From assembly GCA_930367215.1 (NCBI GenBank), contig OV884060.1, forward strand, positions 97,736,151-97,800,150: a stretch of DNA of 64,000 nucleotides, given 5' to 3'. Shown here piece by piece: positions 32,056 through 42,459 of the stretch (its first letter is position 1; the number at the start of each line of letters is the position of its first letter). The notes beneath the pieces are model-generated. The model did not search any database and was not told where the DNA came from. It saw only the letters and a program-made list of their open reading frames with translations. This stretch comes from Pollenia angustigena. Its lineage: Eukaryota > Arthropoda > Insecta > Diptera > Polleniidae. A program made the translations under genes and the position numbers.

Positions 32056-32872
32056 CACACAGAAAAAAATCAATGTAAATTCGTTCAAAACAAGGTTGAT
32101 TTTATATTTTTCAGTAGTGATTTTGCTTCATTGTTGTTTCATGTTAATTTAACATGATTTTACAATAACTTGCGAACAACATTTTTTTCTTTTAAAATAA
32201 CTATAGTTCATGTTAATTTAACATTGCAGTAAAGTTAGAGCAAAATGTTATTTATATTGAAATAACAATCCGAATCACGTTGAATGGAAGTTATTTCAAG
32301 TTGAAACAACGTGGATTTCATGTAGAATCAAATTGGTTGGAGTGTAATATAAGACAGTGTGAAGACAGCATATGCATTTATTTAAGAATATTTTAAAACA
32401 CTTACCCCTGTAACAAATGTTCCATTTATTTTGTATCTCCTTTGTTCACAGAAGCATCAGCAGAATGGCCCAATATCGTTTTCGTCATCATTCTACTTTG
32501 AAAACTAAATGTACTATTTAACTAAATAATTTTAATTAAAAGAATACGGGAATTGTATTCTTTTTATAACATATTTCAAACTTGAAAATAATAAAATGTA
32601 CATACTTAAGTATGTTTGCATGTTAATTTAACAAGATAAACTTTTGATTTTAATATAAAACAGGTTTTTATGGATTCAATTTTGAACAATGTTATTTTAA
32701 CAGTGAATTATATTAAATAAACGTGATTTAAGGTTATTTTAATATTTTTCATTTTAAATTAATATGAAATAATGATAAATTTAAATAAAGAGCATACTTT
32801 TGCAGAATTTTACCATGATTCTCAATCAACATTTCGCCATGTTATTTTAACATTGGTATTTTTTTCTGTGTG
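32056..32872 (+). mobile_element. CACACAGAAAAAAAT MITE, complete copy B, TA TSD
   Basis: Left CACACAGAAAAAAATCAATG and right CCAATG-like/ATTTTTTTCTGTGTG ends are inverted. TA flanks both (32054-32055, 32873-32874). It is 817 bp and has no coding frame. It is a near-copy of 29350-30025 and lies at the far edge of repeat D. Confidence 0.75.
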
Positions 32873-32874
32873 TA

Positions 32875-33460
32875 TATAGATAGAGATTTAGTGACATTAA
32901 TATGTACTTACGAATAGCATATATCATAATTTCTTTGCGAAATAATTGATCACAAAGCTTTGTGACGCACGTTACAAAAAGTGGAAGTAACTTCAAAGGT
33001 TGAAGTGCGTTTTCCTAATTTTTAGCGAATTTGGCATGATAAGGTTTAGAAAATCAAATTCCTTAAAGAAAGATGACTATAAGAGGATTCTAAACGCACT
33101 TATTTGCAGCCAAAAAATGTTGTGATTTTTCGACAAAAGCCATGAACCCTTTGTGACGCACGCTACAGTTGTTCCAGTAGTATTTTATCATTATATTTTA
33201 ACAAAACAAATTATATTTTTATAAATTGCATTTTTTAAACTAATTTTTTAACTTATGAATATCAACTTTTTTTTAACGAAATTTATGTTTTGATAAGTCT
33301 GCTGTAAGTGCTATTTTAAGCAAAAAATCACCTCAAATAATGCTAAATTCACGTATGTATAACATTAAGAAATCAGCAGTGGGGTTGGATTTGGTAAAAA
33401 TTATTGCATTAATGATCATTGAAATACATATTTTTTAATATAAAAATGAAATTATACATC
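32875..33460. other. no gene; repeated TTTGTGACGCACG word
   Basis: TTTGTGACGCACGTTACA (32959) and TTTGTGACGCACGCTACA (33149) are direct repeats ~190 bases apart. GAAGTGCGTTTT and AAACGCACTT between them are inverted to each other. No coding content is visible. Confidence 0.35.
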
Positions 33461-33493
33461 TACTGCTGTATTCATAAAAAAAATAAAATAGAT

Positions 33494-34840
33494 TACTAAA
33501 CTCAATGAGTAAAATTTTGGAAAAAATTATTAAGGAGGAAATTGTAAACTTTATTGAAGATAACAATATCCTCCCGGTTCAACAATTCGGTTTTAGATCT
33601 GAACATAACACGACACAACCATTAGTCAGAATCAAAAAAATCGTTAAAGACAACTTTAATAGTGGTAAATCTACGGCCATGGTATTGTTAGATATAAAGT
33701 CTGCATTCGATTCAGTTTGGTATGACGCTCTCGTTCACAAACTATTAACTATTGGTTTAAATAATCATACAGTCTTGCTAATCAAAAGCTGCCTGACAAG
33801 TCGATCATTTAGAGTTCATATTGGCGATAAGTCCTCTGCCGAATATGATATTCCGGCAGGATGTCCCCAAGGTTCGTGTCTCTCCCCAATTCTCTATAAT
33901 ATTTTTACATCTGATTTTCCTTCTTTAAGTGGTTGTGAGTCCTCCATCTTTGCTGATGACACGGCAATCTTAAGCTCAAATACATTATCTAATGATACTC
34001 TTTGTAACTTACAAATATCGGTAAATACTGTGATTGATAACTTCAAAAAATGGAAAATATTAGTAAACCCTTTAAAAACCCAATCAATATTTTTTACCAG
34101 AAAGAGGAAAAATTGCTTCTTACCGCAACATAATATTACAGTTGACGGTGTTAATGTACCATGGGATACCAATGTCAAATATTTAGGTGTTATTCTCGAT
34201 AAAAAAATGATATTTAACGAATATATTAGCCACATTATAAATAAAATCGATATAACTAAAAAGATATTATACCCGTTTATAAATCGGAAATCTAAACTCA
34301 GTATTGAGAATAAATTGTTAATTTTAAAAGTTGTGTTTCATGCAATTCTTTTTTATGCTGCTCCTGCATGGTATGATACATCAACATGTCATCTGAAAAG
34401 GTTGCAAGTTAGCCAAAATAAACTTCTAAAAACTATTTATAATTTACCACCTTATTTTTCAACATCGCGTCTTCATTCACTTTCTAATATCCCGCTAGTC
34501 AAGGATAAGATATCTATTATAACAGAAAATTTTTTTAATAGATGTGCCGGGTCCTCGCATGATCACATCAGTTCTTTATGTTCTTAAACCGTGTATTTTT
34601 AACTATCAACTTTTCCCGTTTTTATAAAACTTTTTTATTTTTTTTTTTTTATTTTTATAAGGTTTTTGTAAAATTTTTCCTTAACTTATTTAATTAATTT
34701 TTAAGAAATTTATCACATTGTACAGATATAACATAATTAAGTTGAAAAGTCATATAAAATAGACTAAACTCTTAACTTACATATAATATTAAAATTATTG
34801 TGTATTAACCATGTTATATTTATCAATAAAATATGAATTG
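33494..34840 (+). mobile_element. 5'-truncated jockey-type LINE with perfect 17-bp TSD
   Basis: AAAAAAATAAAATAGAT flanks the insert at 33477-33493 and 34841-34857. Part of the A run may be the LINE tail. The insert begins within the RT coding sequence and ends with ATCAATAAAATATGAATTG, an AATAAA-containing 3' end. The RT frame inside is open to its natural stop. Confidence 0.85.
33505..34587 (+). CDS. reverse transcriptase, C-terminal 360 residues (jockey-type LINE)
   Basis: This is the RT part of ORF2, which copies LINE RNA into DNA at the target site. Visible RT blocks: LPVQQFGFRSEHNT, MVLLDIKSAFDSVWYDALVH (catalytic D), AGCPQGSCLSPILYNIFTSD, SSIFADDTAIL with the D151-D152 pair, and NVKYLGVILDKKMIFNEYI. 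The thumb and C-terminal helical segment (ILFYAAPAWYDTST) follow, with a normal end. It lacks the endonuclease and first RT blocks because the copy is 5'-truncated. No stop or frameshift interrupts it, so the insertion is recent compared with the other LINEs here. It cannot move alone. Jockey-type assignment rests on overall motif wording, not on a tree. Confidence 0.85.
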   Translation: MSKILEKIIKEEIVNFIEDNNILPVQQFGFRSEHNTTQPLVRIKKIVKDNFNSGKSTAMVLLDIKSAFDSVWYDALVHKLLTIGLNNHTVLLIKSCLTSRSFRVHIGDKSSAEYDIPAGCPQGSCLSPILYNIFTSDFPSLSGCESSIFADDTAILSSNTLSNDTLCNLQISVNTVIDNFKKWKILVNPLKTQSIFFTRKRKNCFLPQHNITVDGVNVPWDTNVKYLGVILDKKMIFNEYISHIINKIDITKKILYPFINRKSKLSIENKLLILKVVFHAILFYAAPAWYDTSTCHLKRLQVSQNKLLKTIYNLPPYFSTSRLHSLSNIPLVKDKISIITENFFNRCAGSSHDHISSLCS

Positions 34841-34946
34841 AAAAAAATAAAATAGATTTGAAATGTATTTTAAGAAAATTTTTTATGGAAATTTTGCCTT
34901 AAAACACATTTCAAACTTGTTATATTTCTTATGAATACGGAAGCTA

Positions 34947-35744
34947 GTCTTATATTCCATTAAAAAAAAAATAATTTGAAAAATTTTTGGTTGGTGGACT
35001 GTTTCTGGGATTTGCCCATATATAGACGCCGATTCTACTTAAGTTATGTATGTTCTTATGTCAATACACAAGCAGCACTAAGATTCCTTCTCCAGCATTT
35101 GGAAATTTATCAAAAAAGAAGAGTAATTTACTAGTATGTACTAGTATGTACTAGTATTATGTGCCTTTTGTTTTATTCAATTAATACATTATAACTTTTA
35201 TACTTTTTATTCGTTTACACGACGAGTGAATAAGTTTATAGGCATACATAAGTACATATAAATTCATACGTCCATTAAAAAATATGTACATATGTATGTG
35301 AATGTATTTGCCAACGTGATATTATATGCGTTTATTCGCCACGCCCCTTGGCATATAAATTCATTTAAATGCAGGTTTTTTGCAAGTGTATGCTTTTATG
35401 GCTGTTGGTACTTTTACAATACGAGTATTTATATAATCATAAACATGTATGTGCATGACTGCATGTTTATTTTATTAGCATTTTGATAATTACTTTTTTT
35501 AATGATTTCATTTTAGTAGTTGATTTTTCCTTAGCGTCTGTTTAACTTTTCGTATCTTTTTCTTTTTTTTTTTTTCTTCTTTCATTTTCCACTGTTACCG
35601 TTTAATTAGCATTTTTATTCGTTCATTTATTTTTCGAATAGGTATGTGTGTGTTTTTCATACATACAACAAAGTAAAAAAAATGGTGTTTCTGAAGCTTT
35701 TAAGAGAAAAAGCGCATAATCGAGCGCTTCTATAAGAGAGCAGC
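34947..35744. other. no gene; microsatellites
   Basis: CTAGTATGTA units are tandemly repeated at 35130-35156. 35215-35300 is a TACATATGTA microsatellite, and 35560-35580 is poly-T. No frame with motifs. Confidence 0.4.
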
Positions 35745-35745
35745 A

Positions 35746-35896
35746 GTTGCAATTTACACTATGGACATTTCTTGCCATACAGAAAAATTTTGTTGGTAAG
35801 GGGGCGACGGTGTATGCGTGACACACTTTACTTTTTGCCTCTCTCGCCCAAAAACCTTTTCTGTGCGGCAAGAAATATTCATAGTGTAAATTGCTA
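35746..35896. mobile_element. ~150-bp inverted-repeat MITE
   Basis: Left GCAATTTACACTATGGACAT and right inverse (ATGAATATTTCTTGCC orientation) pair for ~30 bases including TTTCTTGCC. The core has TGTATGCGTGACACACTTTA and CCTCTCGCCCAAAAA, like the cores at 5.2 and 25.7 kb. Confidence 0.6.
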
Positions 35897-36164
35897 CGAG
35901 TGCTTACGATTTAAATTTACAAAACAAGCTGATTTTTAAGTGCTGACAACAAAGAAGGTTTTAAAGCAAAAAAATATATTTTGGTTTTTACGTTAATACA
36001 AACGTTCAGATAAAATTTTTCTTTTGTTGGTGACAACGTGTGCGCGAAATGACATAAATCATAACTTATTTACGAAAAAAAAGTGTATTAAATAAACATC
36101 AGAAAAATATTATAATTATGATTTGAAAAATGGATTTAAACAAGTTAAAACGAAAAAAAAAATT

Positions 36165-36310
36165 ATTAGTATTGTGGTTATTTTGTTGAACTATTTATGG
36201 TTTTTAATCCAAATTTTTAATATTTTTAATTAGGCTAAAGTTCATCAAATTTAATTTTCATAAAATTTTTTTTTATGAAGAAAGGAATTTTACAACATGA
36301 AATTAATTAT
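36165..36310 (+). repeat. dispersed repeat R, copy 2
   Basis: It repeats TATTGTGGTTATTTTGTTGA and the following ACTATTTATGG and GAAGAAAGGAATTTTACAAC blocks seen at 8185-8330. An extra ATTTTTAATTAGGCTAAAGT segment here is also present, inverted, in copy 3 at 41.3 kb. Confidence 0.6.
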
Positions 36311-36337
36311 AATTTATTGTTAATTTTTCATTCTTGA

Positions 36338-36440
36338 CTGATGCTGGGCTCGAACCCAGGCGTTTTTACGGACAGGTTACCCTTACATGTTTCGATTGCA
36401 ACCACTCAATCTCTTCAGAGGGGTTTGCCGTTTAACACTC
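36338..36440 (-). ncRNA. possible tRNA-derived SINE head
   Basis: On the minus strand CTGGGTTCGAGCCCAG forms a perfect 5-bp stem with a 6-7-base loop. It contains GGTTCGAGCCC, which satisfies the Pol III B-box consensus. About 45 bases upstream GAGTGGTTGCAATCG resembles a tRNA D-arm/A-box. No complete cloverleaf can be drawn, so it is not a functional tRNA. A tRNA-related SINE fragment is possible. Confidence 0.3.
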
Positions 36441-37419
36441 GCAGCCATCGAAAAAGAAAAATGTTACAAGCTTTCCTGCAGAAACTAATTTTGAAAATAC
36501 GAATTCCGGAGAAATCGTATCTGTTAAACCAGTGACTATGTTCTGTAACTCCCGCGTCCAGAAACTTTTCGATTGGAATCTAAGAAATGAAACAAATATG
36601 CCATGAATTAAAACAAACATCTATTTTTCTCTCTTAACTGCGTCTCTAACATTTTTGGTCAGTAAATCTTGACACGTAAGAAAATGAGTCGCCAATTTCA
36701 AGAAAAAGTTTGTCCGTATACTTTTTGTGAAAAGTTACACACTTTTTTCGCACTTTTCTAGAAACGATTGAATATTTTGTTTCACATCTGTTTGATTCGA
36801 AAAGTTTTCAACAAAGTTCGGGTAGAACCCAATACCAAAATTAAATTAAATTAAATGGGTATATTTAAACAAGTGGGTTTTGTTTGGTAGAAATATGTAG
36901 CACAGGTAGTTGAGATTAAATTTTAAGTTCAAGGGGCCCGGCCAGCAAACCTCTGATACATACATCCAAAATTTAAGTCTTATAGTTTTTTAAAAGACAG
37001 GAAAGATGTTTCTTAAGATAAGAATTATCCATTTTTATTCGAACTTTCATTTTGAGTACAACTATTTAAAATTAAGCTAAATAAATAAAACTATTTGTTC
37101 AAATTTTATAAAAAAAAAAAATAATGCTAGAAAAAAATAAAAACATTTTATAAAAATGCTTAACAAAATGTCAAGTGCTAAATGCAGCTAAATAAAAAAA
37201 GTTTATGCTAAGTAAGTTAAGCTGCAAAAATGCGAAAATTGTCACAATGATGGATGGCTCGTCCTAAACCAGCGGTTTAGGTTTGTTTGCCTTGATAACG
37301 AAGTTGTTCGGGTTTATATGTACATTTTCTCATCATGTTTTTTTACCAGAGCTGCTACAAATGCAAAAATTTCCCTACTACAATATTTAAAATCCCCAAG
37401 ACATACTATAAAATTGCTT
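36441..37419. other. no supported gene
   Basis: AT-rich sequence. Nothing beyond short A/T runs was recognised. Confidence 0.3.
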
Positions 37420-38159
37420 TATAACATAAGGCGACCAGATTTAGAAAATAAAAATAGAGGACATAAAGAAAAAAAGTAAAAAATATTTTTTGACTTCAAG
37501 ATTTTTATTTCAATTTACATCCCCATATTTATATACTTATAGTAAATTAAAAAAAATAACATATTGTCGGCTTAATATGCAAACCTGCTAAATCCACTTT
37601 TTAAGTAAATTGAGATTTTGATTCCGTTGGGTAGAGAAAAATATGCCTCGTGGACCAGCAATTTGAGTATTGAAGTGTGTCAAATCAACTATATTTTTTG
37701 TTTCCTCTCAAGCATTTGTTGAAAGGGAGTTAGCAGGTTTGGATATTAAGCAGACGATATATACAAATTTACATTAACTTAAGTAAAATTAGTTTGAAAA
37801 AATAACGAATCTTAAAAATGCATTGCAGTTACTTATTCAAAATTTTATACTGATAGTCAGTGTTGCAAAATTGAAATTTTGAAATGGTACTGAACTTCAA
37901 CTAAAAGAGTATTTTTCCCACCAAATGGTACTTTTTGTTAAAAAAAACAATAATTTATGAAAATAAACGGATCAAAAAACATTCTATTGGAATTCATTTA
38001 TCTAAGTATTTAATACCAAACAGTATTTATTTATATTTGAGGCACACATGTAAATAATATTTCTGTTATACAATATTGTTGTAAGATTAAGCAAATTTAC
38101 TTTAAGATATCATAAGAAATATTATAACTACAACAGCAACTACTAGTTAATTTTAATAG

Positions 38160-38505
38160 TTATTTAGTTTTTATTAAACTTGAAACAGCTTCTACGTGTA
38201 AACCATTGAAAATGTGCGTTCAATTGATGTTCAGAAATGTGGTATCGATAAAATACCATAAGCAATATGTGAAATGTCAGCAAACATTATTTTTGTTTCT
38301 TGTATTGGCTATATTTTTCTAAGAAATTTATATATGTATATTCAGTTCTGAAATGCTTTATTTCTGAAAGATCCGCTAGAACACGTAATTGAGAATTGAT
38401 ATTATTATAGTTTCCTTTATCGTTTGTAAATAACATTAATAACAACGGTATTATGCTATTGGTTTTTCGGACAACAATATTTTCTGGAGTGAAGCTGATT
38501 ATCAC
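38160..38505 (-). pseudogene. hAT transposase C-terminal relic
   Basis: The minus frame from 38505 runs through LLLMLFTNDKGNYNNINSQL and LADLSEIKHF to a stop. In a neighbouring frame GILSIPHF, stop, TSIERTFSMVYT follows. hAT transposases end in a dimerisation domain with the pattern L-x-L-P-H-S-N-A-x-x-E-R-x-F-S-x-V, and SIERTFSMV in this order fits it. The frame is disrupted between the two parts. It is probably the transposase of the surrounding CAGTGTTG element. Confidence 0.5.
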
Positions 38506-38872
38506 TTTTAAAGATTTATTTTCGAAACAAAATTTAGTTCTTTATGTTTCGCAAACTGTGGAATAAAACGATTTTGCAGTTTCTTTTACTTTATAAACCA
38601 TTTCTTTAACATTGCATTTTTCTATAGTTATGGTTTTTATTTAAATTTTACACTAACATATTATCCACTGCATCCCTTTAAATAAATTTTCTTGCCACTT
38701 GTAAGAACATATATCCCATTCTGGAAAGCAAAATATGAATCCTGGCGTCCACGTTTTGCATTTTAATATTAACGTCGTTAATTATTTTTAAAATACAACA
38801 ACATAAATTTAGCAATTAACACATGATGACCAAAACCTGCTATCGAAATGATCATATCACAGTTAAGAAGTT

Positions 38873-40191
38873 CACGCAGAGAAAAAATATGGTTGGGCAT
38901 GGTTACGGCAACAACACTATCTTTAATGTAACAATATATTGTTGTCGTACACAAATAATTGTTATTTTTATTTAATATCCACAATATTATAGTTACTGTA
39001 AACATATCAATGTTTATCGCAATTATGAATTTGGGTATTGTTGACCGAAAAATAATTATTTTTCTAACAACTTAATTATGATAACTTTCTAAACATATTA
39101 TATTTCTCACAACCATATCATGATATTTAATAGCCATAACATGATAACTTTCTATACATTTATCATATTATGTTAAAGATGCAATCAAACTATTTTTACT
39201 CTAATCATATTATGTTAGCGCCATTTGTCAAATAATTTTGAAGAAATTGTGTCGTTTTTTTATTTGTGAGCGGTTAAACAATAAAAAGATAAAATTCCAT
39301 AAAAAAATAAGTTTAAAGAAATAAAAAAATTAAAATATTAGCGGTGTTCATTCAAGTATTAGTGTTGTAATAGTGCGAATGCAAAATATCATACTTTTTT
39401 TTGTTAAATCCAACAACAAAACACACAACAAAACAAACAAACATTTTATGAAAGTGCAACGATATTTCTGTGGTTTTCATGAGCAACCGCACATGTCTTA
39501 AAAAAAAATTGTTCAGGAAAGCCGAAAAACCATTTCAGATCAAACTATGGGCTAGGTATTGCACATTTTAAACTTTGTCATTACGTTAAAAAATCGGAAT
39601 TGATCCATCTTTTTTCAAAAAAATGTAAAGAGCGTTCAAAATTAGGCAATATGGCATCAACATCTTAAAATCGAAAAAAATGGACACACGCGGTTGCCCA
39701 TGAAAACCACAGATTTTTCATTTGCTCTTTTGCAAGCCTTATATTGAACTCCGCTATTTGATTAACATTAAAAAAAATTGTAAAAAGCCACAAAATAAAA
39801 AATCGATTCAAAAATATTTAAATTTATTTTGTATTTTTATGACAGCTATGAAAGGCGCTGTATCATAATATGATTGCTTCTAAATTTATTATGATTAACA
39901 TGATGATAATATGATTACTTCTTAGCTTATTATGATAAACATGAAAACAATATGATTAATTTTTTAGCTTATTATGATTAACATGAGAATAATTTGATTA
40001 TTTCTTAATTAAGTATGATTAACAGAATAATAATATGATTAAGGGAAAAATATTATGATTAATAGTACGAGTATATTTAGTCATTATATGATTCAATAAT
40101 AATCTTAATATGGTGACTACAATCATAATTCTTATCATAATATGTTGCTCTTAGAATATGTTTACCACAACCATGTTTTTTTCTTTGCGTG
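38873..40191. mobile_element. CACGCAGAGAAAAAA inverted-repeat element, innermost layer
   Basis: Ends CACGCAGAGAAAAAATATGG and, reverse-complemented, CACGCAAAGAAAAAAACATGG pair through GGTTG. The interior between ~39060 and 40130 is full of TATGATTAACATGATAATAA-type repeats and their inverses. The CAC-CAGAGAAAAA start resembles the TIRs at 29350, 32056 and 46818. No TSD was settled. Confidence 0.6.
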
Positions 40192-40582
40192 TTAAGAGAT
40201 AAAAGGGTCGAAGGATACAAAAATACTGAAAACAACGCGGGGGTACTGCGGTATTTTTAATATGAAAAACTACTGAAAAAAGTACCAAAGTACTGAATTT
40301 TTCAACACTGATGAGAGTTAAGTAGGCATATGAACAGAACAAGCATGGCACGACATTTACCATACGATTTGACGGAAAAGACCAGTGATCGCCGTGAAAT
40401 AAAATTTATTTTAATTTATAAAAATATAATCAAATATTGGTCATGCTTTAAAAAAAAGAGTACAAAGATGACAGATTATGAAAAAGAGATGATAAAAGAG
40501 GACACAAATTTTATAGAGGACAGCCAGTTAAAATAGATGATTGTCCTCTAAAAAAGAGTACGTATGGTCACCTTATATAACA

Positions 40583-41142
40583 CTACTTTTTAACTTAAAA
40601 GAAGTAGGTTTACATTGGAATCAGAATGTGAAAATTGACTGTATACCACATACACGTGCTTGTGTGATGGTTATTTCGCTCATTTACTAATGCCCACAAA
40701 CAGAACATTTTGTATTCATTTTTTCATGCATTGAAAGTAACCTCCTTAATACAAACACCAAAGAGAGAACAACATCAAATTTAAATGAATTGCATACTCG
40801 ATTTGAACGAAGCGGGCATGATGAAATAAACAGGTGGCATTACTACGCCAGATGATGTTTTCTTGCTCTTGCATTGTTTGTTCAATATTTTGTGCGCTCG
40901 TTTACTTTTCCAGTAAAATCCAGTAGGTGAGTAATATGAAAGTTTTACATATGTATGTGTACGCGAACGCATTTCAGTAAAATCCAGTACAAATTGTTCT
41001 TCCTTACTTCTGTTTTTTGTACTTTTTGTCAAGAATTCTTCTCGAAGCCCAAAGTACATTTTTTGTTTCTCATTTTTTTGTCTTTATTTTTTCTTGTTGA
41101 CATTTTAAAGGACAAATTTCAAACATAGAACTCGTGCCTTAC
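40583..41142. other. no supported gene
   Basis: CAGTAAAATCCAGTA occurs twice as direct repeats (about 40910 and 40975). A 92-codon minus-strand open frame at 40781-41059 has no known motif and is not called. Confidence 0.3.
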
Positions 41143-41275
41143 TCCCGTATTCATAAACAATTATTAAATTACGTTTTATTATTAAACGTTTATTAAAGAC
41201 AATTGTCATAGTAAATTTGTTCTTTAAACCTTTATTAAATTTAAATAATTTTTATGAATCCAGGCATTAGCTTTT
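41143..41275. mobile_element. small MITE of the CCGTATTCATAAA family
   Basis: TTACTCCCGTATTCATAAAC at left and TTTTTATGAATCCAGGCATTA at right are inverted ends like those at 45288-45409 and 33461-34946. The interior is different and consists of ATTTAATAA-like words. About 130 bp, no TSD assigned. Confidence 0.5.
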
Positions 41276-41299
41276 AACAATAATTAGTATCGTTGTTAT

Positions 41300-41390
41300 G
41301 ATGAAGTTTAGCCTAATTAAAAATATCAAAATTTAGATTAAAACCATAAACAGTTCAATAAAAATAACCACAATTCTAATTAATTTTTTT
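41300..41390 (-). repeat. dispersed repeat R, copy 3 (partial, inverted)
   Basis: AGTTTAGCCTAATTAAAAAT, AAAACCATAAACAGTTCAAT and AAAATAACCACAAT are the inverse of the blocks at 36169-36240. Confidence 0.6.
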
Positions 41391-42126
41391 TATTTACTTA
41401 AGATTTGTCGAAACAAGCTGAGTGTCTTATTTGTAATCAACATAATCAATCATTTTTTGATTTTGAAGTTCTTGTCACAGGTGACCATATGTATATATTT
41501 TTTTTACCGATATTGAAAACAAGATGTATGAATTAGAGTATAATATGTGTTGATTTTTTTTCACTAAATTCCTTTTTGTGCATATTTTTATACGGTTTGA
41601 GGAACTTTCCAAAAATGTCTCTTAGTTTAAAGCTTCTTATTTACTCTGTTTAATTAAATGTTCTCTATCTGCCCTTCGCTGTTCTAAACTAATAGAATCG
41701 AAAAGCAGTCAAGCGCACCATGAATAAAAGAAACAAGATTGCGCATTGCACAGGTCCGTTATTTTTGTGTGCGACGAACAAATAGAATTTGTGTATGTGC
41801 ATTTGTGTGTGTCTTACATTTTTTACAACAAATACTCATTTTCAGTCTATGATGACGTATATGCACAGCTGATTTTTTTTTTGTACGGCTGAGTGAGCAT
41901 TCTTGATTTTTGATTCATGCAAGCACACAATATTATCAGGGAAACCAAAAAAATGCAGTATCATGTTTTTTCCTGCTCATTGTATTGATAAATGGATAAG
42001 GGCTTTATCCGTTTCAGAGCATTTTAAGAAATCTGGCATAATTTTGCTAGAGCATTATCTCGCATATTTTACCCTTAAGAGCATATTTTAGGTTAAAGAG
42101 CCTATTTAAGCATAGGAGCATATTAT
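41391..42126. other. no gene; AGAGCATATTTT words near the LINE target
   Basis: 42010-42126 contains repeated AGAGCATTTT / GCATATTTTA / GAGCATATT words. The same words continue on the far side of the LINE (45258-45272), confirming that the LINE split this sequence. Confidence 0.4.
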
Positions 42127-42459
42127 TATTTTTATTTGACTGGAAATTTTTTCTTCATTATTTATTTATTGAATCTTCATATATTAAATATGAACAAATC
42201 TTAACCTAATACGTTATTTTATATCCTGCCAGTGCCAGACAAAAATTTTCTTCATCACGGGTTCTGTTCACTTGTGTTTATCGCTCATCTAATTGGATAA
42301 GTGCTGCAGTGTCTCTTCTTATTAAGCGAGTGTGGCCGCTATCATTTAAAATATTTCGTGCTAGTGGGTTCGGGTGCAATTCGAGCCTTTTTAAGTATTT
42401 TACTGCCTATTTCGTAATCATAGTTTTAACTGATGGAACATTAAGATCCTTGTGAAATT

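Larger units (their letters stand above)
33461..34946. mobile_element. small MITE carrying a LINE insertion
   Basis: The outer parts, CTGCTGTATTCATAA at left and TTATGAATACGG at right, together with TTTGAAATGTATTTTAAG and CCTTAAAACACATTTCAAAC, line up with the uninterrupted 122-bp MITE at 45288-45409. The difference is the LINE at 33494-34840 with its TSD. Confidence 0.78.
37858..40310 (-). mobile_element. hAT element inside the outer hAT, with transposase relic
   Basis: Left CAGTGTTGCAAAATTGAAAT and right inverse (ATTTTTCAACACTG) form TIRs. CTGATAGT and ATGAGAGT at the flanks agree at 6 of 8 positions. GGTAC-T words recur at both subterminal regions. The relic of a hAT transposase lies on the minus strand at 38160-38505. 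Confidence 0.65.
37427..40575. mobile_element. outer hAT-like element of a three-layer nest
   Basis: The left end is TAAGGCGACCAGATTTAG and the right end, reverse-complemented, is TAAGGTGACCATACGTAC. TATAACA flanks both (37420-37426, 40576-40582), a 7-bp match that may be an 8-bp TSD with a change. AGAGGACA words recur near both ends (37472, 40497, 40515). Most of its length is taken by the elements at 37858-40310 and 38873-40191. Confidence 0.65.

Noticed and set aside
40781..41059. 92-codon minus-strand frame
   Set aside because: No motif, and it overlaps direct repeats CAGTAAAATCCAGTA that look non-coding.
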